Source of the DNA: Thalassotalea eurytherma | Lineage (GTDB): Bacteria; Pseudomonadota; Gammaproteobacteria; Enterobacterales; Alteromonadaceae | Assembly: GCF_030161415.1 (NCBI RefSeq) | Contig: NZ_BSSU01000015.1 | Location: 1-64,000, forward strand | Reading direction: 5' to 3' | Length of the DNA: 64,000 bases | Part shown: one piece after another, positions 56,001 through 63,026 of the stretch | Layout of the letters: each line of letters opens with the position of its first letter | Numbering within the stretch: the stretch's first letter is position 1 | Made by a program: the position numbers and the translations under genes | The notes under the pieces: generated by a model | Told to the model about the DNA's origin: nothing | What the model saw: only the letters and a program-made list of their open reading frames with translations | Database searches by the model: none

Positions 56001-56327
56001 AATAAGCCTTCTGTATTATTAATTAACGAAGGTAATTACAGTGACGCTCACGCTTTTGCTTACACCTATGACGAATTGAACTTAGGTGAAATGGTCGGCA
56101 TGCCAGTGCCAGGTACTATGACTGCCGTTTGGTGGGAAACGGGGATTTCAGGTGATTTTAGAGCCGGCGTTCCACAAGTAGGTACCAAGAATACCAAAGG
56201 CGAATATTTGGAAAACAACCAAACCATGCCTGATCACATGGTGAAGAATGACCCTGAGTCTTCAGCTGCTGGTAAAGACAAGCAAATTGAAAAAGCAGTT
56301 CAGGTGCTGATGCAAAAAATTAAATAA
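53088..56327 (+). CDS. Tricorn-type S41 protease
   Basis: 1079 residues with a signal peptide (cut after SASA, about 20). Two sets of PD40/WD-like propeller repeats (SPNGKTIAFSYKGDIY, SRDGKNIAFSSDRNGNLDVY and later) cover about 25-680. A charged, lysine-rich linker near 565-600 is low complexity. The C-terminal half has a tricorn C1 region, a PDZ domain (about 775-865) and the S41 peptidase core with NYSDAHAFAY, carrying the active Ser. It should degrade peptides in the periplasm, unlike the archaeal cytosolic tricorn. Confidence 0.92.
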   Translation: MQQAKYLLSALALIATSASAEKSDEWFLHSSISPNGKTIAFSYKGDIYTVPTQGGTARPLTLHSDWDGHPVWSRDGKNIAFSSDRNGNLDVYLMPASGGKAKRLTYHSSHDVPQDFTKNGKDVLFVSSRMDSQKSTIFPTSRLTQSYTVSAKGGTPKMLSTIPASELQFSPDGKKLLYRDEKAYENQYRKHDVSAFARDVWVHNLKTGKHEQLTQFEGGDHNPVWKDKNTFYYTSEEKTGAFNVWQSDLDGDNKKQVTTFKQHPVRSLSISDKGALAFVHHGSIYTNTKGKTKHVEIDIANDIQEDELLPVSLGGKVTEYAVSPDGKEVAFIARGEIFVASTEFKTTRAITNTPEQERSVSFHKDGKTILYAAERNNRWGLYETSIINDTEPYFFAATTLEEKAIHVAKTDSFQPVYSPNGKKIAFLSGRDEIQVFDREGKKVNVALGKQHNYSYADGDITFAWAPDSYWMTASFAPRSRLFITNVGVFPADGSKEPVDISLSGYSDGSPSWHTDGAAVLWGSSRYGKRDHGSWGREYDVMAAFLTQDAYDQFSMSKEEYALHKELEEKQKEKAKDSKDESDKDANKDKEKEDVVEPLKIEWDNIERRTARLTLHASNLGDAYLTKDTKALYYLARFEKGYDLWRHTIREKKTELVAKLGAGRASMTFSPDGKKIYLLADGQLKQGDVGKKISLKPISVNPVMELSKIQERAFMFDHSWRIIKDKFYRDDFHGIDWDDVGESYRNKLNAIGHNRDFANMFAEMTGELNASHIGSSYRPQRKSTNDSTGRLGLFFNTDKGFVVEEVLAKGPFDTANSAVKPGVELTAINGVKLTKSQNMHQLLNHKAGKRVRFTFEDTNGNTFEEVIKPISSRPLSNLMYERWVASREALVDELSSGELAYVHVRGMNDPSFRTVYSKLLGKHFDKKAVVVDTRFNGGGWLHNDLAKLLSGNEYFTMHVRGRTYRGDPLDQWNKPSVLLINEGNYSDAHAFAYTYDELNLGEMVGMPVPGTMTAVWWETGISGDFRAGVPQVGTKNTKGEYLENNQTMPDHMVKNDPESSAAGKDKQIEKAVQVLMQKIK

Positions 56328-56363
56328 TGCTTTTTTGATACAAAAGCAGTATGTAAATGCATT

Positions 56364-56393
56364 AAAAAGCCGCGATAAGTTCGCGGCTTTTTT
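56364..56393 (+). terminator. Rho-independent terminator
   Basis: Stem AAAAAGCCGCGA/TCGCGGCTTTTT with loop TAAGT and a T run directly after the tricorn-type gene. Confidence 0.93.
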
Positions 56394-56404
56394 GACTGTG
56401 TTTC

Positions 56405-56446
56405 TGTCCCTTCCTGAAACGTGTAAACATATTTCAGGAAGGGACA
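56405..56446. repeat. Perfect 15-bp inverted repeat, hairpin 1
   Basis: Arms TGTCCCTTCCTGAAA (56405-56419) and TTTCAGGAAGGGACA (56432-56446) flank a 12-base loop. No T run follows, so it is not a typical terminator, and a real terminator lies just before. A second, weaker stem (AAAAGCCTATATA pairing with TATAGAGGCTTTT, one mismatch) lies at 56458-56490. Confidence 0.85.
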
Positions 56447-56591
56447 AATTGACCACAAAAAAAGCCTATATATTGCTATAGAGGCTTTTCTTAAAATAAT
56501 GTGAGTTGGCCGATAAGCTAGCTTACCAAACAGAAGTAATATATTATTTTAAAAGAAATTAATCAAACAAGCTTAATAAGAAAATCTTAGG

Positions 56592-56637
56592 AAAATTATA
56601 GTGGCTACTCACGAATGCAAGTAGCCACTATAATTTT
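56592..56637. repeat. Perfect 18-bp inverted repeat, hairpin 2
   Basis: Arms AAAATTATAGTGGCTACT (56592-56609) and AGTAGCCACTATAATTTT (56620-56637) flank the loop CACGAATGCA. The 10-mer CGAATGCAAG starts inside this loop and is the reverse complement of CTTGCATTCG in hairpin 3. Confidence 0.88.
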
Positions 56638-56732
56638 TGTAGTCAGTCGATAAGTTAACTAACAGGATAAGATTAAAAACCTGATTTTAAAAGATTTTAA
56701 TGGATTCACGATTTCTTGATTATGATAAAGAA

Positions 56733-56774
56733 ACTTTAGAAAACCGCTTGCATTCGCAAGCAGTTTTCTAAAGT
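56733..56774. repeat. Near-perfect inverted repeat, hairpin 3
   Basis: Arms ACTTTAGAAAAC-C-GCTTGC and GCAAGC-A-GTTTTCTAAAGT pair over 19 positions with one mismatch around the loop ATTC. The apex contains CTTGCATTCG, complementary to the apex of hairpin 2. Confidence 0.86.
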
Positions 56775-57021
56775 GGATGAGTCGACATGTAAGATAACTC
56801 ACTTTAAGATGCAAAGACCAAATAACTCTTAAATATGTTTGGCAGCTTTTAAGGCATGGTCGTTAACGAGTAGTAAACTGATTTTTATGGCTCTTTTAAT
56901 TATTTTAGTTTTGATGGATAAAAATTAACGAAAAACTTAAAAGTTAACTTTTTTAGTGGGATATAGGCAACTCTATTGTAAACATTGTTCCAACATCAAG
57001 TTTAGTAACTCCTTTGCTCTT

Positions 57022-57234
57022 GTTATTATGGATTTAACCATTTCTGTTGGACGTGACGGTGAGAAGCTAGTCAAAGCCTTATAAGAGATAACACCTGATA
57101 CAAAGACTATAGTTACAAGTGGCTATCCGACGGGGAAAGTGATGTCAAACCCAGAAAAGTTTGGCTTTAATGCTAGACTTGTCGAACCCTTTTCGTTGGC
57201 TACGATAAAGGTTCTATTAACCGAAGTACTGTAA
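57022..57234 (+). pseudogene. C-terminal receiver-domain remnant of a hybrid kinase
   Basis: In one frame: VIMDLTISVGRDGEKLVKAL, a TAA stop at 57082-57084, then EITPDTKTIVTSGYPTGKVMS, FGFNARLVEPFSLATIKVLLTEVL and TAA at 57232-57234. This is the second half of a receiver domain of the type at the end of PAS-type hybrid kinases, with the phospho-Asp in IMDLT and the conserved Lys replaced by Glu (VEPF). The rest of the gene is gone. The surrounding 56775-57500 holds no other gene. A similar intact hybrid kinase starts at 63019. Confidence 0.78.
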
Positions 57235-57500
57235 AAATCGGAACATCCCGCCCTAGTGGGGTCCATTACTTAAACTCAAAAAAATCATTAGGTTGTACTG
57301 ACATTTGCTATTTCAGAAATTTAAATTACAATGCTATTTAGAAGTAGATTGCATCATACACATGTTGCAATCTTGGCCGCACGGCACAGGATGTTAACGT
57401 TTAACTACCCCGCATTTTCGGAATGCCGAACTTTGGCAGTGTGTTCATAATTTAACGACATCCAAGACCCTGCGAGCTGAAAACAATAAGGCAGCATACA

Positions 57501-58337
57501 ATGCAAGGTAAGGACACAGCTCACATATATTCTCATGGTTTGCAAAATTATCTACTACACTCACATGTGATGATCGTAGAGGATAACCGATTGTTACGAC
57601 AACTTATTACCGAGGTTTTATCGGAACACTACAATATCATTGAAGCAGACAATGGCAAATCTGCGTTGAATATGGCTATCGAACATCAGCCCAACCTCAT
57701 AATAACCGATATTTACATGCCCTACTTAAATGGCTTGCAACTAGTCGAAGCACTTGTGGGCAACACACAAACAAGACACATACCTGTTATATTGATATCA
57801 ACAGAAGACCAAAAAGTAAAAATAAACGAGGGGATGGACCTCGGTGCTATTGACTATATCATTAAGCCGTTTGACATAGATTTTTTACTTCGAAAAGTTC
57901 AGAACATCATTAATGTCATATCGTCTCAGCAAGCAATTCCTGCTCATAATTCCACCACATACCGATACATAGCCCCATTTCATTTAGCCTTCAGTAAAAA
58001 AATTGACAAGCTACTGAAAGAATATTATCGAGACCCAAATTTTTCTGTTACTGATATGGCTAAAGGTTTAGCAACTAGCGAAAGGCAACTGCAGCGCAAA
58101 TGTAATGATGTTTTTGGCTATGGACCCGCAAAAGCTATAAAGGTATATCGCCTCAACATCGCGAAAGATTATTTAAGGTCTGGGCTATCAGTGACAATAA
58201 CAGCAGAGCTCGTCGGCTTTTACACGCAAAGCTATTTCTCTAAATGCTTCAAAGAGATCTTTGGTGTAACACCAAGAAAATTTGTCAATGAGCTCAGCAA
58301 TCACACAACAGAACTTCCCGAACAAAAAACGGTATAA
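57501..58337 (+). CDS. Response regulator with AraC-type DNA-binding domain
   Basis: 278 residues. Receiver domain (about 22-140) with VMIVEDNRLLRQL, phospho-Asp70 in ITDIYMP, and the IKPFD lysine; then an AraC-type helix-turn-helix pair (about 170-268, DMAKGLATSERQLQRKCNDVFG and GFYTQSYFSKCFKEIFGVTP). Its AraC domain is of the same type as in the hybrid kinase at 20040. It is the first complete gene upstream of the stressosome operon but separated from it by 430 bp, so joint regulation is possible, not shown. Confidence 0.9.
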   Translation: MQGKDTAHIYSHGLQNYLLHSHVMIVEDNRLLRQLITEVLSEHYNIIEADNGKSALNMAIEHQPNLIITDIYMPYLNGLQLVEALVGNTQTRHIPVILISTEDQKVKINEGMDLGAIDYIIKPFDIDFLLRKVQNIINVISSQQAIPAHNSTTYRYIAPFHLAFSKKIDKLLKEYYRDPNFSVTDMAKGLATSERQLQRKCNDVFGYGPAKAIKVYRLNIAKDYLRSGLSVTITAELVGFYTQSYFSKCFKEIFGVTPRKFVNELSNHTTELPEQKTV

Positions 58338-58768
58338 GTTGAACTGACAGCAAAGAGGTTGCAGAGCGCCAATCACTGCAAAGGGCAAAGGGCAAAGGGC
58401 AAAGCATCCTAGCAATAATATCGGCTAACACCAAGATTCAATCCATGTTTTTATTTACTAGATGTTTTTAGTCTACCTATAGCTGTAACCTACATAGCTT
58501 GTTGCGCAAGTTTTCAATCATGTTCATTTCTTCAGCAAGCATAGTAATTAAAGGCATGTTTCAATATTTTGATGATTTGCTAATGAAGATATTGTGTTTT
58601 TTCACTATTAAATAGAACACAAAAACTAATGATAACAGCATAGACATACAAATATCTGTTGTCAGTTTGTCGTTTTTTTGACTTTTTTAGTCCGAATATC
58701 ATAAATAAACCTCTTTATAGTCGATATACTTTGATCATATTTTATTATGAGGCTCTGAGGCACCCAAA
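58338..58768. other. Region between the AraC-type regulator and the stressosome operon
   Basis: 431 bp without a gene. It carries a heptamer repeat at 58378-58404 and should hold the operon promoter near 58690-58750, where TTGACTT-like and AT-rich segments occur; I did not fix the boxes. RBS CTGAGG lies before the ATG at 58769. Confidence 0.5.
58378..58404. repeat. Heptamer tandem repeat GCAAAGG
   Basis: Three perfect copies of GCAAAGG followed by GCAAAGC just after the stop codon of the REC-AraC gene. Such arrays can change copy number by slippage. Confidence 0.88.
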
Positions 58769-59227
58769 ATGACTGTTCAACCTGCACTGACCCAAGATTC
58801 TGGTATTGTCATCATAGATGACGAGCCTTCGATGGCTGAGTTAGCCAGTGAGATTCTAAGAGAGGTTGGCTTTAAAGATATCGTCACATATACATCAGTG
58901 AAAACCCTCACCGAAGAGGCAAAAGTCGCTGAAGCACAGCTTGTCTTCATCGATATTAATCTTCAAGAGACCAGCGGACTGATATTACTGGCTTGGTTTA
59001 AAAATAAGTTTCCTGAAAAACATATTGTGATGTTCTCGGGTGATACCAGAAAAGATCTGGTAAGCGAAGCTATAAATCTAGGGGCTTGTGGTTTTTTATC
59101 CAAAGTTGAACTACATAAAAATATAAGGCAACTACTCAACAAGTGGCAAATAAAGTATCCCATTGATGCCGTTATACCTCAAAGCAAACAGCAACGGAGA
59201 CCAGCCAGTGAACCTATTATTGATTGA
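58769..59227 (+). CDS. Single-domain response regulator (REC)
   Basis: 152 residues. One receiver domain (about 11-130): acidic pair in IVIIDDEPSM, phospho-Asp62 in FIDINL, Ser in FSGDT, Lys in LSKVEL. It has no output domain; the last 20 residues are a polar tail. Such proteins pass phosphate on or bind partners. It is first in the operon with REC-EAL, RsbR, RsbS and RsbT and overlaps the next start by 20 bp, so it probably receives phosphate from the hybrid kinase at 63019. Confidence 0.9.
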   Translation: MTVQPALTQDSGIVIIDDEPSMAELASEILREVGFKDIVTYTSVKTLTEEAKVAEAQLVFIDINLQETSGLILLAWFKNKFPEKHIVMFSGDTRKDLVSEAINLGACGFLSKVELHKNIRQLLNKWQIKYPIDAVIPQSKQQRRPASEPIID

Positions 59228-60416
59228 TGATGACAAGGATTTTTCTTCTTTTTTCTCTGAAGCTCTTCGCACTGTTGGGGCCTGTTGTCAGGTTATCACA
59301 GACCCTAGAGCAGTGTTGAGCTTTGACTTAGCAGAGACAGACCATATTGTTATCGATTTATCAATGCCAAACTTAGACGGACTGCAAGTTCTGCGCTTTC
59401 TCAAGGATATAAACTTTGCTGGTTATATTTCAGTGACCTCAGGACAAGCAATGCCTTTATTGGAATCCGCAAAAGAGATCTGTCAACTCCACAACTTAAA
59501 CTTTCACACCATTTTACAGAAACCTTTTGATATTGGGTTTTTAGATGAGCTATTGGAACCCCCTCAATTCACATCGGTTAGCAGAGCTGAACAAAAATCA
59601 GACAACAATTTATCCTGCCGACTTGCAACTAAGTTTAGTAATGCTCTTAAAAGTGGAGAAATCGATGTCTACTTTCAACCTAAAATCAATCTTGAAACCA
59701 ACGAAATAACCGGACTAGAAGCCTTAGCGAGATGGCAATTAGCCGGCGTTTTTGTTCCGCCAGAACATTTTATTGCATTAGCTGAAAACTATAATTTAAT
59801 TGGCCAGTTAACCAATCAAATTGTTGAAAAAAGTCTATCGCATTTTGCCCGTTTTATCACATTCAATAGGCAGCTGGGATTATCGATAAATTTGTCGAGC
59901 GTTGAGTTATGTCAACAAGACTTGCCGGATTTTCTGTTCGAAAAAGTTACTGTGTATGGTCTCTCCCCTCACATGATCACGCTGGAAATAACTGAGACAG
60001 TACTACTTGAAAAAAATTCGGTCTCGTTAGAAATCCTTGCAAGGTTTCGCCTAATGGGGTTTCAGCTATCGATAGATGATTTTGGGTCAGGCTACTCCTC
60101 TGTCAACATGCTGCAAAATGGTCCGTTTACCGAACTTAAAATTGACAAAGTATTTATTCAATCAATGCACTCTACCGACAAGTCTAAAATTATTGTGCAA
60201 TCTATTGTAGATCTTGCGAAAAAGCTGGAACTGAAGATTGTTGCTGAAGGCATTGAGACGCGCCAAGATCTCCAAGAAGTGATAAAGGCTGGCTGTAAAT
60301 ATGGACAGGGTTACTTTTTTAGTAAGCCTATTAACGCAACACACGTTACAACGTGTCTACTTAATTGGGAAGATAACAACCCGAACAACAGAGCACATAA
60401 AAAGGCAACATCATGA
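59208..60416 (+). CDS. REC-EAL response regulator, probable c-di-GMP phosphodiesterase
   Basis: 402 residues from GTG at 59208, which has CGGAGA about seven bases upstream; an ATG 45 bp earlier lies deep in the previous gene and gives a poor N-terminus. Receiver domain (about 1-120) with LLLIDDDKDF, Asp50 in VIDLSMP and the LQKPFD lysine. EAL domain (about 145-390) with E171-A-L, ETVLLE, DDFGSGYSS and AEGIET, all expected for an active phosphodiesterase of cyclic-di-GMP. It overlaps rsbR by ATGA. It is the most likely effector of the module. Confidence 0.9.
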   Translation: MNLLLIDDDKDFSSFFSEALRTVGACCQVITDPRAVLSFDLAETDHIVIDLSMPNLDGLQVLRFLKDINFAGYISVTSGQAMPLLESAKEICQLHNLNFHTILQKPFDIGFLDELLEPPQFTSVSRAEQKSDNNLSCRLATKFSNALKSGEIDVYFQPKINLETNEITGLEALARWQLAGVFVPPEHFIALAENYNLIGQLTNQIVEKSLSHFARFITFNRQLGLSINLSSVELCQQDLPDFLFEKVTVYGLSPHMITLEITETVLLEKNSVSLEILARFRLMGFQLSIDDFGSGYSSVNMLQNGPFTELKIDKVFIQSMHSTDKSKIIVQSIVDLAKKLELKIVAEGIETRQDLQEVIKAGCKYGQGYFFSKPINATHVTTCLLNWEDNNPNNRAHKKATS

Positions 60417-61240
60417 AAAATTTCGAAAAAATAAAAGCACTCGTGCATAAAAACAAAGAAAATATCATTAATCATTGGGTAACAGCCGTAACATCAAACT
60501 CTTCCATCGACAAAACAAGAGAGTTCGATGATTGCTCGACTATACTTGAGTTAGTATTGCAAAGTATTGAACATGATTACAACAATATCAGTGCCTCACA
60601 GTCATACTCGCTGCTAGAAAAGGAGTTACATTCTTTTGCTTCATTTCGTGCTTTGAATAACTTCACACCCACTCAAACCGCGAATTACCTTCTTGAATTC
60701 AAGAGAACCATTTATACTTTTGTCAGCGATAGTGCAAGAGAGGCATTAGCTGAAGAATTTATAGATTTTAATAATCTTATCGATGATCTTGCGGTGCTGA
60801 CATTTCAAATATACACAGATGCTCGTGAAGAAACAATAGTATCACAGGCTTATGCATTAGAGCACGATACGCCTATTGTGAAAATCTCACAGAGCTTACT
60901 GTTAATGCCATTAATGGGCATTATTGATACAGCAAGAGCACAGAAAATAATTGAGTCCTTGCTTGATGCTGTAGTCGAAAATCAAGCAGAGATAGCTATT
61001 CTCGATATGACAGCCGTCGCCACATTTGACACGCACGTAGCCAACAATATTCTTAAAACCATCTCGGCAGCAAAAATGGTGGGGACTAAAGTTATTTTGT
61101 CAGGGATCAGCCCCAATGCCGCGATGACTATCGTAAAACTTGGTGTAGATTTGAGCCAAGTTGAAACATTCAATACGCTAGAGAACGCAATCAGTCATGC
61201 CAATGAACGGGATGGGCTGAGCCTTAGGGAAGCGTCTTAG
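60413..61240 (+). CDS. rsbR: RsbR-type stressosome sensor protein
   Basis: 275 residues. N-terminal helical domain (about 1-145) resembling RsbRD_N (IINHWVTAV, and helices around LEKELHSFASFRALNNF), not the globin-type sensor. A C-terminal STAS domain (about 150-265) has the RsbR pattern LDMTAVATFDTHVANNIL with Thr207 at the place of Thr171 in Bacillus RsbRA, and ILSGISPNAAMT with Thr239 near the Thr205 place. RsbR and RsbS form the stressosome core that holds RsbT. The gene overlaps the EAL gene by ATGA and touches rsbS directly. Confidence 0.87.
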   Translation: MKNFEKIKALVHKNKENIINHWVTAVTSNSSIDKTREFDDCSTILELVLQSIEHDYNNISASQSYSLLEKELHSFASFRALNNFTPTQTANYLLEFKRTIYTFVSDSAREALAEEFIDFNNLIDDLAVLTFQIYTDAREETIVSQAYALEHDTPIVKISQSLLLMPLMGIIDTARAQKIIESLLDAVVENQAEIAILDMTAVATFDTHVANNILKTISAAKMVGTKVILSGISPNAAMTIVKLGVDLSQVETFNTLENAISHANERDGLSLREAS

Positions 61241-61606
61241 ATGAAGAAGATCCCGATTCTATACCTGAATTCTATTTTGATCGCATCCATTCAAACAGAA
61301 CTGACAGACGAGGAGGTATTATCGTTTCAGTCAGAATTATTGAAAAAAAACAACAAACTTATGGCAAAAGGTGTGATTATTGATGTTTCTACCTTAGACG
61401 TTATAGACTCTTATATGGCAAAGGTACTCGGTGATCTCACAACGATGGTAAAATTACAAGGAAGTGCTTTTCTGCTTTGCGGTGTAAAGCCAGCAGTTTC
61501 GTCAACGCTCGTCGACATGGGAATGATGTTAACTAAAATTGATACCTTTCTATCGCTCGAAAAAGCCTTTAATTTTTTGACATCAAACGATAGAAAATTT
61601 CAATAG
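61241..61606 (+). CDS. rsbS: RsbS-type STAS protein of the stressosome core
   Basis: 121 residues, a single STAS domain, starting directly after the rsbR stop. It shows LNSILIASIQTELTDEEVLSFQ and IIDVSTLDVIDSYMAKVL with Ser57 at the position of Ser59 in Bacillus RsbS, the residue phosphorylated by RsbT, and GVKPAVSSTLVDMG. All three marks separate RsbS from general anti-sigma antagonist proteins. It builds the core together with RsbR and binds RsbT until phosphorylated. Confidence 0.9.
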   Translation: MKKIPILYLNSILIASIQTELTDEEVLSFQSELLKKNNKLMAKGVIIDVSTLDVIDSYMAKVLGDLTTMVKLQGSAFLLCGVKPAVSSTLVDMGMMLTKIDTFLSLEKAFNFLTSNDRKFQ

Positions 61607-61632
61607 CCAACTAGTGAAGATCGATCAATATC

Positions 61633-62055
61633 ATGGATAAAAATTATCTAAACCAAGTTGATGATATACCAATTAAATGTACACAGGATATTGTTATATC
61701 TAGACAAAAAGGCAGAGAGCTCGCCCGAAAATCAGGCTTTTCAGTCAGTGAACAAACTAGGTTCGCTACCGCAATATCTGAAATTACACGGAATGTACTC
61801 ACCTACGCAACAGAGGGAGATTGTTACCTTTTCGAAAAAACCTTAGATGGGTACCACATGGTAATTGCACAAATCGTTGACCATGGACCAGGTATAGATA
61901 ACCCCAAGCTGGCAATGAACGATGGCTATTCAACAGGTAACGGGCTAGGGTTAGGTTTACCGGGTGCAAAAAGATTGGTTCATGAATTGAACATCAACTC
62001 GATGCCAGGAAAAACCCTTGTTGAAATCATCATTAAAGGAAGGGTATATAGGTAG
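61633..62055 (+). CDS. rsbT: RsbT-type serine/threonine kinase
   Basis: 140 residues of the GHKL ATPase fold: N-box FATAISEITRNVLTYA, G1 box DHGPGI, G2 box GNGLGLGLPGAKRLV. This matches RsbT (Bacillus 133 residues), which phosphorylates RsbR and RsbS and, once freed, binds RsbU. No sigma factor or RsbV partner is present in the window, so its released form must have another target. It is followed with no gap by a second kinase-like gene. Confidence 0.9.
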   Translation: MDKNYLNQVDDIPIKCTQDIVISRQKGRELARKSGFSVSEQTRFATAISEITRNVLTYATEGDCYLFEKTLDGYHMVIAQIVDHGPGIDNPKLAMNDGYSTGNGLGLGLPGAKRLVHELNINSMPGKTLVEIIIKGRVYR

Positions 62056-62460
62056 ATGACTCGGTTAATGACAGCCATTACTATCAAAAAAGAATGGCAT
62101 ATTGCTAAAGCAAGAGGCGAGACTAAAAAACTCATGATGTCTGTCGGTTGCAGTGCAACATGTTTAACAGAGGTGGTTACATGCGTGTCTGAGCTTGCTT
62201 ATAACCTATTTTTTCATGCCTTAGAGGGCGGTGTAATTGAAATGTCGATCGTAGAGCCAGATGGCATGGTAGGGATCAAAGTCGCGAGCTATGATAAAGG
62301 GCCAGGTATCAAATCCGTCACTGATGCACTTGAGGATGGTTTCTCAACAAATGGCGGTTTAGGGGGAGGGCTACCTGGTGTAAAACGACTGATGGATAAC
62401 TTCCAAATATCGACCTCGGAAACCGGCACATCGATAACGTGCTTTAAGCGGTGTGTTTAA
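62056..62460 (+). CDS. Second RsbT/RsbW-like ATP-binding protein
   Basis: 134 residues of the same GHKL fold: N-box VVTCVSELAYNLFFHA, G1 YDKGPGI, G2 GGLGGGLPGVKRLMD. It starts right after the rsbT stop. Its G2 box fits the RsbT family more than RsbW, and the residues needed for ATP binding are in place. In many proteobacterial modules this domain is fused in front of a SpoIIE phosphatase domain; here the two are separate genes overlapping by TAATG. It may be a second kinase of the core or a helper of the phosphatase. Confidence 0.82.
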   Translation: MTRLMTAITIKKEWHIAKARGETKKLMMSVGCSATCLTEVVTCVSELAYNLFFHALEGGVIEMSIVEPDGMVGIKVASYDKGPGIKSVTDALEDGFSTNGGLGGGLPGVKRLMDNFQISTSETGTSITCFKRCV

Positions 62461-63026
62461 TGCCTCTTTATCAAGGAAAAAAATACGGGGAAATAGAGAG
62501 TGGCGACAGGTGTATCATTCAAAGAAGAACAGACAGTGTTGTTTATGTGATGATAGACGCTGTGGGTCATGGCGCGGCAGCTAAAAAGGTAGCAGATATT
62601 GCACAAAAAATTATCCAAAGCTCAGCAAAAGAATCGCTCCCTACTTTAATCGCCGCCTGTGAAGCAGAACTCATTAATACGCGAGGTGCTGTGATGTTTT
62701 TTGCTCAATTTTATCCAACATCTGGCAAGCTACACTATTATGGAGTCGGTAACATTCGATGTTACTTAATATCGCGTAAATGTTGTCGTTCTCTATCGTC
62801 ATATCCCGGCATTCTGGGCAGACATAAACAACACTATAACCTACAAAAGATACACATTGATTTACCAACCTCTCTGTTAATGTTCACTGATGGTCTCACC
62901 GAAGTAAAGACACAGGTAATCCCTCAGTTATGCAGAATGACTCCCAGACATATTGTTGGATTTCTCTCAGAGTCATGGTCTGAAAATGATGATGTCTGTT
63001 GTTTTTGTGAGTACATTTATGAATAA
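62460..63026 (+). CDS. rsbX: RsbX-type SpoIIE/PP2C phosphatase
   Basis: 188 residues from ATG at 62460 (TAATG overlap); a GTG nine bases earlier is in frame. A single SpoIIE-like PP2C domain: GDRCIIQRRTDSVVYVMIDAVGHG with the metal-binding Asp, FTDGLTE, and SENDDVCCF near the end. RsbX resets the stressosome by removing phosphate from RsbR and RsbS. Its small size and position are those of RsbX, not RsbU. The gene overlaps the downstream kinase start by 8 bp. Confidence 0.87.
   Translation: MPLYQGKKYGEIESGDRCIIQRRTDSVVYVMIDAVGHGAAAKKVADIAQKIIQSSAKESLPTLIAACEAELINTRGAVMFFAQFYPTSGKLHYYGVGNIRCYLISRKCCRSLSSYPGILGRHKQHYNLQKIHIDLPTSLLMFTDGLTEVKTQVIPQLCRMTPRHIVGFLSESWSENDDVCCFCEYIYE

Noticed and set aside
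56405-56774. Miniature transposon or insertion-sequence ends
   Set aside because: The inverted repeats are close hairpins, not distant ends; no transposase fragment or flanking target duplication was found, so I list them as hairpins only.
61633-62460. RsbW anti-sigma factor and sigma-B system
   Set aside because: No sigma factor or RsbV-type gene is in the window, and the G2 boxes fit RsbT better; a Gram-negative stressosome is the better reading.
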